NCBI RefSeq assembly: GCF_001638985.1
Contig: NW_017265151.1
Span: 186,001-250,000, forward strand
Origin: Phycomyces blakesleeanus NRRL 1555(-)
Taxonomy: Eukaryota > Mucoromycota > Mucoromycetes > Mucorales > Phycomycetaceae
Reading direction: 5' to 3'
Length of the DNA stretch: 64,000 nt
Shown: positions 48,751 through 62,673 of the stretch, piece after piece
How positions within the stretch are numbered: position 1 is the stretch's first letter
Layout of the letters: each line of letters starts with the position of its first letter
The notes under the pieces: model-generated
The model's input: the letters and a program-made list of their open reading frames with translations, nothing else
Told to the model about the DNA's origin: nothing
Databases searched by the model: none
Made by a program: the position numbers and the translations under genes

Positions 48751-48875
48751 GCATGTATCCATAGAAACCGCTTTAACACGTATCCATAGAAACCGCTTTA
48801 GCACGTATCCATAGAAACCGCTTTAGCACGTATCCATAGAAACCACTTTAGCACGTATCCATAGAAACCACTTTA
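48751..48875 (+). repeat. 25-base minisatellite with X-box-like core
   Basis: Five tandem copies of a 25-base unit (GCACGTATCCATAGAAACC followed by RCTTTA), differing by only one or two bases. Each unit contains GTATCCATAGAAAC, about 10 of 14 positions of the RFX X-box. A further X-box-like site, ACTACCATGACAAC (48705-48718), lies just upstream. Contiguous copies without unique spacers rule out a CRISPR array. Confidence 0.85.
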
Positions 48876-51800
48876 GCATTTATGAAAGTATTTTGTTATT
48901 ATAGTACAAATTGGTAGTAATGGATCAGTTCTTCCTCAAGCCGAAGATTTATCGTGGGCTTCAAATCTTCATTTCTGGCTTTGGTATTTAAATAAAGTCT
49001 ATTATTCAGGAGCTTGTGTAACTAGCACACTTTATTTTAAAGGTAAGGCCTAATTTTACAGTGTTTGAAAAGTTGAATAGGAACCTGAGTTCATAGGACA
49101 TGGAACTCAGTAAAGAGAGCATCTAATGGTATCACTGTAAAAAGCCATGGATTGTTAAATCATTTGGGGCACAGGTAACAATTTTCCCTTTAATTTTTTG
49201 CCTCATTCTTCATATAACTAGAACACACACATATATATATGTGTGTGTCTGTCTGTCTGTCTATAGATTTCATGATATATGGGTAGACATATACTTGACT
49301 CTATCCATATTATCGACTTGCAAAAAAAACATATATACATGCATGCATACATACATACATACATACATATATATATATATGTCAAGTATCTATTTCCGAG
49401 TTTAGCTAACTCGGAGAATAATAACATTTTATCTTTGTTTTATTTTAGAGGCTCTGACATATCATGAAAGCCATTTTTTTTCTTATGATTATTAATAATA
49501 ATCGTAGTAGTAGTAGTAGTACCATTCATCTTTCGCCAGTTATAATCTATCGATTAGTTTTTTTGAATACATATATATTTGCATTTTAGCTGACAGAAGC
49601 AGCTGTACGTGAGGACTCTATCAAAAAGGCATCCTAATTAATTTATTTAAGTTCAAGGTTAATCACACAGGGTGCTTTTGAAAATACCCAAAAAAGAAAG
49701 GATCAGGGATTATACGTGGTTTTTTATTTCTTTGTGTAACAACACTAGATATATATAATGTAGTAATTGGTACGCTCATTACAATATTAAACTAGACTAG
49801 AATAAACAAGTAAGTCAAAACAAGTTAATCCAAGACAAGTCTAAGCAGGATTTTGAAAAAGAAAGAAGAAGAAGAAAAGGGCGCCACCCCTACAGATCTG
49901 TGCACACAATTTTTTGCCAATTGTTCTTTCTTAGTAATTGATTGAATATCCAAATGGTCGTATACATTTTTTGAATCTATACACCAAAAGTTTCTTCTTC
50001 TTCTTATTGCCAAGAGGTTTTTTTTGTGTAATTCGATTAAAAAGAAAATAGAGTCCCTTTCATCTCTCTCTCTGTCTGTCAAATAATTACATAGATTCAT
50101 GTGCTGGAGACAGAAACTTGTGATGCGTTTGCCTTTTTAAGTACAGCTCCAACTGCTTTAATATAATATAATGTAATATATAATATACACATATAGTGCG
50201 TGTGTGTACATGGTACATGTACATGCGAGCAAAGGATATTTTTTTTAAAAAAAAAATGTCACGGCACAACACAGTACAGTATATATCATTTCATTTCGAG
50301 TACTTTAATCGATTCAAGGTGATATCTTGAAAGTAATTTGGAAACACCTTAAATAAAGCTTGTATACCCTTTTTTCTCTCTCTCTTAAGATCTGCAAAAA
50401 AAAGCCACCAATTTAAACTTTTTCTTTTTGTTTCTCTATCTTTCTTAAAATAAGTAAAGAAATACTCGCACATACACGTGTGTGCATGTGTGCGCGCTGT
50501 AGTGAAAAGAACAGTCTGATGAGTAATTGACTATTCAGTCGAGCCCAATATATAAAAGAATAATAAGAAACTTGATCATCCTTAAATGTAGAGCCCCAGC
50601 GCTCGCATTTTTTGTCCGTATCTGGATATGGAAGTACTGTGAAATTGTGTACTTTTTTTTATTTTTTGGGAAATTAGTTTACAGACAAATTTATTATGGC
50701 TATAGTTATAAAGTGTAAAAGCCGAGAACTTATAGATGTATGTGTACAGTATATTGATATATCTATCTATCTATCTATTGAAAGATTTTCCCATGTATCT
50801 TGCTAACCAAAAATAAAAGAGAAATGGAATTAAAAATGTATTTAGAATATTATTGTCCCTGTGAACAGACCAATTTCCTCTCTCTTTTTTTTTTAAATCC
50901 CAGCCACCATATGTTACACTTACTGCCATTTTTCTGTAACTGTGTGTAGTCTTATTTTATTTTATTTTCGTATAACTTCCAATCAATGTGTTTTGTCAGG
51001 TGGCAAGCATGCTTATACACAGTATTTTAAACCTGTCGAGCTAATACTACAGCAATATTATCAATTGAGGTGAAATAAGGCTATTAAAATGATATTTTTT
51101 GACCCCAGTGTGAGTCTATTGAATTGAAATGAAAATGAAATATTCGTCTGTCAAGAAATAGGATATGATTGGACTGAACTGAACTGGACTGGACTATATA
51201 ATATTATATTATACTATAATTTGAAGGAAAAGAGATAAAGGAAGAAAAGTAAAAATGTGGACTTATCAGTGAGTAAGATCGTTAGACTGAGTCACCCACG
51301 CGGTTCAATGATCACACAAAGGCGAAACATTTAAAGGGTAACATAAAATAAAATAATATTAAGCCGATGTACCTACTATATTTTTTTTTCGGTGTATGTA
51401 TGTATGCGTGCGAGTGTGTGAGTGTGTGTGTGTGTGTGTGTGTAGCTATCAGAGAACTTTGGGATACACAGCGCGCACTTGGGAGTGATGCCCGTTCACT
51501 TACTTTGATGTCTATTTTCGATTATCTTGTCTTCAATAAAATAATAAAATAAAATAAAATAATCAAGCCGATAATAAAGTTTCCTTTTCTTTACTTGTTA
51601 CCGCAATATCGAATCAATTAGTCATATTCTCTGATGTATTTTACATGGTATATAGTACAGCTAATAGCCAATCAATTGCTTTATTTGTTTCTTATTTTGT
51701 ATTCTTGTATTCTTAAAGCAGGCATTATTGATCTTTGATATTTATGGTATTAATGTGGGTGTGAATGAATGTTTGTAAATCATGAAATCGGGTATGAGCT

Positions 51801-54800
51801 TAGATCTGTGAGATTTTTTTTAAAAAGATAAAAAAAAAATTACGATAAAAACAAGCTCGCAAGAGAACTCAAAAATATAATATAATAACGCTTTTTTTTC
51901 TCTTTAATAAAAAGATTAATGTTACACTTTTATCAGAAAATAGAAATGCATGGACCCCATATCATATATCTCACCGAACACATGAGACATAAAGTAAAAC
52001 GTTGTAGTGGACCACTATTCTCTATAGACTCAATATCATCAAGTCATATATTCAAGTATCATAGCTATAGTATTGTCATTTCAGAATAAACGTATATACA
52101 TAAATGTAGATTATTTGAGAAGTCTTGTCAAGATTACAGCATGTTTACAGATATAAGATAATTGATTTGATTTGATTTGGTTTGGTTTGGTTTGGTTTGG
52201 TTTGGTTTGGTTTAATTTGAGGATACCATCAAAGAACCGTATTCTTTACCAAAAGGAAAGAATGTCGTGTTATTGTTATTGTTATATCCATTCTTACTTT
52301 TTATGGGATATTGTATTGGTGATCTTACTTGTATTTGCCTTTAATATTGGTATTATTTGAAATGTATATTTTAGCTCTAGCACGCTTTTCTTTTATTTTT
52401 ATAACTATTTACCTTTCTGCTTCAATTAACGCATATGTAGGTGCGTTGAAGGTTGTAGCTTACTATCCTGGCCATGCGAATATTCTACATGCAGACCACT
52501 GTATATTACGGGTCTTAAATATATCTATATATTGATAGAACATATAGACTTTGGGCTTACATATTGTACTATAGCGCTACTAACAAATCTATTAATCCGT
52601 CCTATATAAAATAAAACCAATAGTAATATGGCTAAATCAAGGAGAATATTGGCACTCTGAATGGTTGGCTCAGGGTTTGTACATGGTGCATGCTAAATAG
52701 AGAGCATCTAGTGCCATATATCTATAACTATATAAGAGTCTTTAGAGTGCATATACCTTAAAAAAGAAAGAAGAAGAAATTAAGGTTATTTATATGTGTA
52801 TATTTTTTTTTAAAAAAAAAGATAATAATCACAAAGTCCCCTTTAGTTCTCATCAAACGCCTGGGATTTGTTTTGATTTGATTTGCTTTTTTATTTTATT
52901 TTATTTTATTTTTGCCTATCAATCGGCTAAACTCTTTCTCCTCCTCACCCGAAATTGCTTTCTAATTGTGATAATCATTATCCAATATATTTGTGTTTGT
53001 GTGTATGAAAGCGAGAGAGAGAGAATTTTCTTCTTAAATAACTAAAAAAAAAGCTTACATGATTTACGTTTCCAAATGTGCACTCTCAATCCTTTCAAAG
53101 TTATACTTACCCAAGTAGTACTAAGGAATAAAACAAGACAGGAAAGTACGTGCATAAAAAAAATCTATCGGCTTGACTATCCTCAATTTTAAATAACTTA
53201 TAATTCATGTTTTTTTAATATACTTTTGACACGTTTAATGCCATGTATTCTATTATAATAACCCTTTTTTTTCTCGATTCAAGAGAGTTTTGTGTTGGGG
53301 TGAGAATTATAGCTATACACTTAAAATTGAACATGGCGTATTACATACATATACATATATATATATATAAATAAGACCCCACCCCCAGTTCCTTCAAAGA
53401 AAGACAAATCTTGACGTATATATGATACATTAGATCTAATGGTTTTTATAAAAACTGAAATTCTATATAATTTGATAATATTTTTTCAACAGATATTATG
53501 AATTCGATTGGGGGGAATACAGGTTGCATGTACACATATATAGTAATTAGATGACAAAAGCCTTTGAAAGAATCAAGGTATTATTTATTTATTTTTGTTG
53601 TTGGATAATAATAACCATTCTGTGGTATACAAGTACTTTAATTGGGCGTCATTTCACTATTCTTTATTCTACCCAATTACTTTCTTCGAATACTAGCCAG
53701 GGTAATTTGGCCCTTACAATTATCAATAGAGTTAGTATTAGCAGAGATACATATTCCAGAAATCGAACTTATTATGTTGAAAAGTTAATCTAAATATGAG
53801 TATTTTATGAGGATATATCGAATGAAGTATAATAGAGTGTGCAGTTTTTGATATTTTCAACAGTAATATTAATGATAGTAATTAATAGTCTGTAATACTA
53901 TATTTCTTAGTTCTAGTAGTCAATATCTTATCGGAAAATCTCTAAAGCCTCAAACTCGATCAGTATGGCGTTGCAAGTGTCGATTATTTTGTCATGATCG
54001 AGATTTTGATGATATTCTTCCTTTCTTTCTTTCCGATATATTCGTATATTTTGGCTTTGAATTTATTTATTTTTACCCTTGTGTCAGGGAGCTGTAATGC
54101 TAATTGACTGACATATCAGCCACCATACTTACAGTCTGACATTTATTTCTTTCTTTTACTCCTGTAGTCCCCTTTTCAGTAATGTTGTACAAAGATCGAT
54201 CCTCCAAAAATATACAGCTTTGCAAGACTAGCATGGAAAAATTAAAACGAACAACAAACACATATGTCTAAAGTGAAAAAGAAAAAAGAAAGGTCTGGCA
54301 CATGAGTATAAGTGTCACAAACACTTTAAACGCAAACTACCCGATATATATATATATATATGTGCGTAGTGTATAAGTGGACTTGTCTAATCCTTTTCGG
54401 TGAGTAAAAAAAAAGATTCTTGATGGACACTTATATTGCTTTAGATACATGACAGTTCTTCCTTTCATAATCATCATTATAAATATATGTAAGTGGGAAT
54501 ATGTACTTAGACCGCATACATACATACAAAGATACATCGATCGAAAATTTTTTATGTATATTTTAAATTTGGTTACAAGGAATATTCCATGAAAAAAAAA
54601 GACACCTTTATTTGTGTTCGGTCAACCCGCTTGATCATTGTACAGACACCAATTACTCGTACTCAATGCCATTTTTAGGCCTGAATTCTAGAATAGAGCT
54701 TCATTATCCTTATCTTACAAAGCTTGTAACCAATTTCCCAGGCTCTGTTTTCTGGTATAGATAAAAATCAAGTTATCAACATACTTATTTTAAGTAGAAA

Positions 54801-55549
54801 AAAAAATACAAGCCTGGATTTCCTTGTGCTCAAGCAGAACCAGTTTATTATTCTACTCGAATTATTTTAACCTGTAACTTTCTATATTATAAAAGCATGG
54901 TAAAAGATGAGTATATAGAAAAAGTCTTGCATATATATTCTACCAAATCAATCAAGAGTAAAAAGCCTCTCTAAATCCCATTTTTTTTTTGGCTTATATA
55001 CTTTCACTTGGTACCATCACTATCAAGAGCGTATTTAATTCAAGTAGATAACTATTATACCCTGAATGATTGTTTAATAATAAAAAGGATCAATTTGATC
55101 AAAATGACAAATTAAGGACATAAAATCAGCTATATCTCATAATAGCTTAAGAAAACATTCTCACCAAAAGTAAGTAATATGGTGGAAGCCATCACGATCC
55201 ACCAGCTGAACGTTGTTTGACATTGATTGCTTAAACATTGATCAAATCATCCAATATTTTCACTCTAAACCCCCCCCCCCCCCAATGTCCATTGATAAAA
55301 ATTGGGCTATTTAAGTATCCACCAATAAAAAGTGTGTGTCCCAAACATTATTCTCAGTATGAATATCAGGTTTTGTGAACTTTTAGCGTAGCGTTAGAGA
55401 ATTTGCAGCAGCATCAGTAACATTTTCATTTTCAAGAAATCAAGTGCTGATAATTCATCATGGCATTTGAAAGCAGCCAAAAAAATGGAGAGAGAATTTT
55501 TTTTTTTAAAAAAAAGCAGATAAAGCGCAACAAGCAATGGTTTTTAAAT

Positions 55550-55609
55550 GCTGCATGTATTTCCATGCTCAGAGTCATAAAAAGAACAGAGCAATGAAAT
55601 ACATGCTGC
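55550..55609. repeat. Imperfect inverted repeat
   Basis: Arms 55550-55570 and 55589-55609 match at 18 of 21 positions when inverted (core GCATGTATTTC...GCTC). Flanking sequence on both sides is rich in GCTGC/GCAGC, suggesting a worn fold-back element somewhat larger than the arms. Ends not resolved. Confidence 0.4.
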
Positions 55610-58600
55610 CTGAAATGCTACTGCTGCAGACGTTTTTTTTTAGCAACATCTCCAAAAAAGCATTTGAATAAAAAGAAACTGGATTTAAATACTACTGCTC
55701 CAGATGCTCTTAACAAGATAGTAGGATTTTATCAGAGTAAAGCATTATATATATATAGCTTTATATCTTTATGTTTTTCAACAAATTTTTTTAATATAAA
55801 CATTAACGTTTTATCTAACTAGCAACAGCGACCATTATAATAATTCTGAAAAAAAGGGGATGCCTCTACAAACGAAATACATTACTATCAAAATGACAGA
55901 AGGATATTGACACCAAGTCTTTAAAGAGTGAAAAAACGCTACAAAGATAATAAATGAATTGAATTGATGCAATTTGATAAGAAATCAAATCAGACAAAAG
56001 TAACTCGTGGTATGGTGGGGGGTATGTAGGGTAAAAGAAAATGACTGCGATTAGGAATGTATTGCATAATTAGCAGACTATTTATGCTGTAATATGTAAA
56101 GTGGATAGTGTACATTAGCAAATTAATATTATTGCTCTATGCTATTTATGAATCGTAAGTATTTTAGTGTCATTAGAGTGTTAAATGAAGTATGGCAAAC
56201 GTCTGAATTGTCTTTATATACTTCATAGTGTTTCTTTGTTGTTGCTGTTGTATTATCTATTGGATTGACCATTGCGTATAATACATGGCAAATAAAGAAA
56301 TTTCAAAATTGTATTATATTACTGACAAAGCAAAGTGAAGATACAGAGTATAAAATAATAAAAGAGTGTTGGAAGGGTTAAATAAAAAATAAAATAAAAA
56401 AATAAAAGGTATATGAAAGCAGAAGACTAGAAGCTAGCGACTACAAACTAAAATGTAAAAAAAGAAAAGAAAAGAAAAAAAAGAGAGAGAGAACCCCTTT
56501 GGATTAATGATGCTGATTGCCCTGTTGGCCACAATCCTGCTTCATAGTAGTGTTTGATGGACTGTCTCAAAAGTAACATTTATTAGCCGTTTAGCTTTTA
56601 TTTTGTAATGTGTTTATAATGAAGAGTAATTCATTTTTTTCTTACAGTAAACAAAAGATAAAAATAAAATAAAAACTCGAGAAAACAAGAGGGTAATTAT
56701 TCGCGATAGAGTGCTTCAGGGTAAAGAAGTCTATTTCTCGCGTTCGAGTGATTGAATAAGTAAAACTCAAAGGATATGAGGGGAAAGTGTGTGTCCTGGT
56801 GGTATTCAAGTTTGAGCTCTAAAAATCGAACACAAGAGGGAGTATTAAAGGTATAAAGTCAAAGTTGTGTTACGCAACGTTTATTTGCACCACGGTGTAA
56901 ACAGGGAGGTAGTATATATATATTTCCTCGGAAAGCATATTTCCTAAGGAAGAATGCTGTATATCTAGACATGTTTATTTGAAAATATTGCATCTCTAAA
57001 CATACATATATATATATATTCAAAGATATGATTAAACAAATTCCGGTCTTTTTTTATTATTATTGTATTTATCAAAAAGTAAAAAATTTATATAGGTATC
57101 TGTGTAAAGAGGAATTTGACGGCTTCTTTTCGGTGATTGTATGCTGGTAGAGAGGTAAGAAAAAGTTTGGGCTAGTGTATAGTATAAATGAAAGTATACG
57201 CTGCTAAATAAGGTAAAAATCCAACTGAAAAGTGGTATTTCCATTTACTCTACAACCTCAAATAATTTCCTCTGCTTACAAATACAACCAAACGTAATAT
57301 ACCTATGTTTTTAGCTGACACTCTATTCATTTCTATTTACAATACCCGCTTCTGCCTCTTCTTTTTTTTTTTACATACTGATATATCTTGAATACTACTT
57401 TACCCAATATTAATTATAGCTTGTTTTTATGTATATATATATATAAGCCAAGTCATCTTTTGTATATATGACTTTATTTATTTATTTCAAAATTTAATCA
57501 TATCTGACAAGAAATGTAACACTGAAAACCCTTCATTTGCTCCACTTGGCTCATTTAAGCTTTTTTTGTGTGTGTAATTAAAATACTCCAGAGCTCGGAA
57601 CAGGAATAGGAGTCTGGTGTAACTACAGAAAGGTAGCAAATGAAGTCTGACTACGGAGAGGAAAAAAAATATGTATATACATATGCCTTGTTTTGCTTAC
57701 TCATAATCGTACTCAAGACGGCAAATGGACAGATATGTTTCCGGGGTGAGAAGAGCACAAGAAGTAAAAAGGAAAGGAAAAAAAAAGGTCGATCATTCAG
57801 GATTTTAATTAATGTTAGGAACCAGTACGACTTGATTATGTACAGTCACCGTACAAAAGCTACTTTAACATGGTTAGCTTCAAGTATTTGATTTATTTTA
57901 TTATTTTTGGTTGGTTCTACAAAATCAGAAATATATGTATGTATGTATGTATGCATATAAAAATAAAAATAATATTGTTTTCATTTCAAGTGACTTCTGT
58001 GTACTTAAAGTCTTTGACTAAAACACTTTTCCTAATATAGCAAAAACTTTTTAGAATTACTTCTTTTAGTCTATCTGTATCACAGGTATTTGATTTGAAT
58101 ATACAGCATTTTATATTGATTGCCTGTAGCAAGATGATTAGCCATTTGACATATATTCATCTTTATTTAGTAGACTGGCTAAATACAACTGACCCACTTG
58201 GTTTTTCTTTCACATTTTCGTGCTACTGAATCAGCCTTGACCCATAGTCTTATTGAGGATCTTTAACTTACTGTTACCTAATCTCAAATATACTTATTGT
58301 ATATAGTTTTTTTTTTTAAGAAAAATGATCTCAGGAATCAGATTGTTGATCTCTGTACAACTTTTCCAAAGAATTTATTGACGTTATTGTCATTATTTTA
58401 ATATATATCTGTGTATATTGCCGTAAAACCAAGCTGTCTTCTTTTAAATTAATAAGCTAAGCAGTTAAATGTGAAGGATTAATAATACATGTGTTTTGAG
58501 TTGATATTCAACTTCCCGGATCTCTTTATAGAAAAAAAAATACAGGTATATAAATACATGGCATTCATACATTTTTTTAAAAATCACTACCAATACACTT

Positions 58601-58623
58601 CTCTTTTTCTCTCAAAAAAAACA

Positions 58624-59786
58624 ATGACTCTTAACTCTCAAGTTATCTACACAAAGCCTCCTACAGAATTTCCAGTGGTTGGCGAAACTGTCAAGATATC
58701 CAAATCCACAATTGACCTTGATGCTCCTCTACCCGAAGGCGACATTCTCTTGAAAAATCTTGTGCTTTCTGTTGATCCTTATATGCGTGGACGCATGCGT
58801 GACCCTGCAATCGATTCCTATGCTCCAGCATTTGAGTATGACAGTGTCCTGACTGGCGATACTGTTGGCCTTGTAATCAAATCCAACAATCCCAAATTCA
58901 GTCAAGGTGATCTGGTCTATGGCAGAACAAGTCTGGGATACTTTGAAGAGTATTCGCACGTCAAGGGATCTTATGCGGATGAAAGCTATGTCGTGCGCAA
59001 TGACCCCAAGACTAATGGTCTTCCACTGTCTTATTATGTCGGAGTCTTGGGCATGCCCGGTCTTTCAGCCTATGTTGGGTAAGTCTTTAACTATCTGTGA
59101 CAAGAATATATATATATATATATATTTATGACTCTTAATTAACATATTTGATCTCTCTCTCTCTTTTTTTTAAAAAAAACAATAGTCTTAAGAAATATGG
59201 AAGACCAAAAAGTGGTGAAACACTCTATATATCGGCAGCTTCGGGAGCAGTTGGACAGATCGTTGGACAGATCGGCAAGGCATTGGGACTGTATGTTGTT
59301 GGATCAGCCGGGTCGGACGACAAGGTCGAGTACCTCAAGGAACTTGGATTCGACGGTGCCTTTAATTACAAGACTGAGAACATTGACGCAAAGCTCACAG
59401 AACTTTGTCCCAAGGGTATCGACATATACTTTGAGAGTGTGGGTGGCTCTATGCTCGAGCATGTTCTTAATCATGCCAACAATTTTGGTCGTATTATTGC
59501 ATGTGGCATGATCTCCCAATACAATACCCAGAATCCATATGGAGTACGCAACCTTCTTTACATTGTAACCAAGCGCCTGGCATTCGATGGATTTATTATT
59601 ATGGACAAAGAGAACATGGTTTATGAAGAAGAATTCATAAAGACGTGTACCCAGTGGCTGTTGGAGGGAAAAATCAAGTATAGAGAGACAATTGTGGATG
59701 GAATCGAAAACACTCCTCAGGCCTTACTTGATGTTCTCAAGGGTAGAAACTTTGGTAAACAAGTAGTCCAGGTTACGAGTTTTTAA
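58624..59786 (+). CDS. NADP-dependent oxidoreductase, MDR family (alkenal/prostaglandin reductase-like)
   Basis: Zinc-free medium-chain reductase of the leukotriene B4 dehydrogenase/2-alkenal reductase group, which reduces the C=C bond of alpha,beta-unsaturated carbonyls with NADPH and is usually cytosolic. Two exons, 58624-59078 and 59186-59786, join at a split glycine to give 351 residues, the normal family length. Visible blocks: KNLVLSVDPYMRGRMRD, VYGRTSLGYFEEYS, LGMPGLSAYVGLKKYG, the Rossmann motif AASGAVG (169-175), YFESVGG, GRIIACGMISQYN and GKQVVQV. The start chosen is the ATG at 58624; an in-frame upstream ATG at 58489 would add 45 residues of unlikely, Phe/Lys-rich sequence. The physiological substrate is unknown. 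Confidence 0.92.
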
Positions 59787-61295
59787 GGAATCCGATAATT
59801 TAAATAATTCAATAAACGAATAAATCAATAGATAAATATGTCTGTATGCGTGTATTTACACTTGAGCTATATCATGTTATTGGTCAAGCTATGTGTGTTT
59901 CTTCTTATGATTATGATTGCTCTCAAGGGTGTCTGATATAATTTTACATGCATAATAACCATAGTAGTAAACCAAAAAAATATAAGCTTATTTAAACCAG
60001 TTCAATTTACCTTTTTACTTAAATATTACTTACTTGAGATTGTAAAAAAAATAAAATAAAGATGATGATAACGATAAAGATATGTTTTATTGTTGCTTCT
60101 TTTGAAGATTTTTATGTCATTCGAATATATACCGCTGTGTTATAGACTTTGCATAAGACAGCAAGGGATGAAAGGTTATGCACAAGGGTATAAGCCTTGT
60201 GCAAGGGATTGAGAAGAAATCCCGCAAAGAAGTATGACGCTCTTGCAAGATAGTATTAGGGAGGTTTGTGCAATTTTGTTTTACCAATCTCTTTTCCAAT
60301 GTACTAATATGGACAGAAATGTCTTACCAATTTTCTGAAGTTTCATTTCCATATTGAGGTCCACGTCACGGTCGGGAAATAGAATACAGCTAAACTAACG
60401 AACATTAACTTGTATTAATGGTTAAGTTGATAGTCTGGTAATGCTTGGTCAATCAATTGACATAAACTATATTGTTAATTGCAGAATCGGTAATAGAGTG
60501 CGTAATATATATAATCCAAATATATAGTTTTTAAAGAATGACATAAAAGAAGTCATGTTAATATAATATCTACATTGTTAAAAGTATATTTTTTAACATA
60601 TTTTCTACATCTTCCTTTGAATATATCGTTAGTTTAGCAGTTAAAAATAACCTTCAATTATTGGCTGAAGACACTTTGTAAAGCCCAAATTGGGCTTACA
60701 AAATTTTTGGAAGTATGAAACAAACTATTCTTTTTTAGGCAGGCAATTTCCTTTTTAATTTTGTTAAGAAAATTGCACAAACCTCCCTATTGTCTGAGCG
60801 GAACCAAGGCAACACACGCCATGTAAATAACGATATGTGCTCGGATTTTTAACTTTAGCAAAAAAGAAAAAACTACCTCCAAATACATCTTTATGAAATA
60901 ATTGATATGAGGCATATTTGTTTCAGATCATCATTACCATGAAAATTACAAGATATATACAGACACACACATATATTATATTTTACCGAAAATTAGGATC
61001 GACTAACTCTAAAAAGGTATAGTGGTTTGTACAGGGCTGATCTATAACGCATCTTTGTAGATAATCGAGCAAGATATTATATGCCAAACCCATGTTGATG
61101 TTTGCCAAAAAAAAAGAGAGTCAAGTAAGAAACAAGACGAATTGGATCTTGGCGGTTTTTGTAGCTGCCCTGCACTGTACTTTAATAATAATAATAATAA
61201 TAATAATAATAGAAAAGACAAGTTTCTGACATCTTTACCAAAGATTGTCTTTTTTAATTTTTAATTTTTAATTTTTTTTATAAGCAAGAAAAGAT
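59787..61295. other. Intergenic region with a TA-flanked inverted-repeat element
   Basis: About 1.5 kb between reductase and GH16 genes. It contains a 7-base-arm hairpin (CACAAGG...CCTTGTG, about 60181-60202), the element at 60257-60789, an (AAT)n tract (61181-61211) and a TTTTTAA array before the GH16 start. No coding sequence seen. Confidence 0.55.
60257..60789. mobile_element. Short non-autonomous DNA element with 19-base terminal inverted repeats
   Basis: GGGAGGTTTGTGCAATTTT at the left end is repeated exactly as its reverse complement at the right end, and TA flanks both outer sides (60257-60258, 60788-60789). Total length is 533 bases including the TA. No open frame of note lies inside. 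A perfect TIR plus TA target duplication fits a Tc1/mariner-type MITE. Confidence 0.72.
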
Positions 61296-62673
61296 ATGAT
61301 TGGAGTTTATACTGTGGCTCTATTCTCGGTCATCCTCTTTGGCCTTCTTGAAAGCATAAGTTGTCTTGGTCTTACGCTTGATCAATGTGATTGTGGATTC
61401 AAAGACGAAAACGACCGTATCTGGACAAACATGTGGTTTGAGGACTATACCAAGGACATTGCAAGCCCTCATGAAGATCATGACTACCTTGTCATGAATT
61501 ACACTGTAAAGTCGATACGACCCACTACTCTTGACCGCCTATTCGATCCTAACAACGTTCAATTGACCGATGGAGGGATTGATATGACTGTAAAATCAGA
61601 TGACAGTGGGACATTTACATCGGCTTCATTTGGTTCAAGAAGGTACTTCAAAGATGTTAGAACTATCTTTTTAAAAAAAAAGAAGAGGTTGAGCTTATGA
61701 TTATTTCCATAGAACCGATATTTTGTATGGAACTTACCGAATTAATGTCAAGACTTCTGATGTACCGGGAACAATCGCAGCAATGTTTATTCGCAACGAC
61801 AATACCGAAATTGATATTGAGCTGTTGAGTCAGTACAAGGACCCAGCCAAAGTACACTATGCCGTTCATCCTCAGATCTATGAGTCAAATGGATCGCCGT
61901 CTCCACTCACATTTGGGCTCAAAGATCTTTCATTTGATCCTACAGAGGTTTGAATAATATATATATATATATTTAATTTGTAGATAAAAAAAAACCAACA
62001 TAATTATTAAATATGTATTTTTATTTTATTTTTTTAAAAAAAATGTAGGAATTTCATGAGTATCGACTTGATTGGCTACCAGAAATAGTAGAATATTTTA
62101 CGGATGGCGTACCAACCCACCAGCTTTCCAAAAACATACCCGAGAAACCTGGAAGGGTTGTGATTAACCACTGGACAGATGGAAACCCAAACTTTGGTGG
62201 AGCACTTCCAACAGAACCTGCCGTCCTCTCGGTATCAAAGTTTGTTATGATGTTTAATGTAACCGGCAATACCGAGCCTCTTGCTTGTCAGAAATCGGCC
62301 AATGCTTGTTCAATTCATGGTGAGTGTTATAAGATTGTCTTCTTTTCCTCTTCTCCTTTCACTCCTCTAAGGAAATGTTAATGATAATATTTATTATGGC
62401 TTGATAATTAATATTCCTTTGTTGTTGTTGTTGTTGTTATTATCTACTGTAGATGTAACAGAAGAACAAATTTTGCCTGAGAATATCGCAATGCCATCAT
62501 CGAGTATGCCTTCAAAACGTTCCCCAACAAACTCAACCTCACTACCTTTATCTACTTCTCTTGGCAGAAAACCTTTAGATAATCAAGTAAACGTTTCCTT
62601 TGCCCTACAAAACAAGGCTTCTAAACTATTTATAATCCTTTTACTAGGATTGAGTTTTGGGCCCTTGATTTGA
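61296..62673 (+). CDS. GH16 family glycosidase/transglycosylase, probably GPI-anchored
   Basis: Wall-active enzyme of the concanavalin-A fold, cleaving or cross-linking beta-glucan or chitin-glucan outside the cell. Exons: 61296-61642, 61713-61947, 62049-62319, 62453-62673, giving 357 residues. A signal peptide (about 1-22) is followed by the sandwich domain. The catalytic signature EIDIE is intact (nucleophile E148, D150, acid/base E152), preceded by LYGTYRINVKTSD and followed by FHEYRLDWLPEIVEYFTDGV, the standard GH16 downstream block. The C-terminus is Ser/Thr-rich with NVSF and ends in a hydrophobic tail (LFIILLLGLSFGPLI), as expected of a GPI signal, which the PIG-T complex would process. 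Substrate (beta-1,3-glucan, chitin or other) cannot be decided. Confidence 0.92.

Larger units (their letters stand above)
47068..58623. other. Gene desert of 11.6 kb
   Basis: No gene, RNA or transposase recognised. Open frames such as 47428-47880 are homopolymer-driven. Features seen: a TAATA array (47878-47910), the 25-base minisatellite at 48751-48875, a tetranucleotide ACAT array (49341-49368), a GTAGTA array (49504-49521), TTTGG repeats (52169-52212), a run of 17 C (55268-55284), an imperfect inverted repeat (55550-55609) and numerous TA, CA and GT runs. The right end holds the promoter of the reductase gene. Confidence 0.5.

Noticed and set aside
48751..48875. Possible CRISPR-like array
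   Set aside because: Units are contiguous 25-base repeats with no unique spacers, in a eukaryotic genome; it is a minisatellite.
50460..50500. CACACGTGTGTGCATGTGTGCGCGC palindromic patch considered as an E-box or origin element
   Set aside because: It is part of a degenerate CA/GT microsatellite; the embedded CACGTG is not distinguishable from repeat-driven occurrence.
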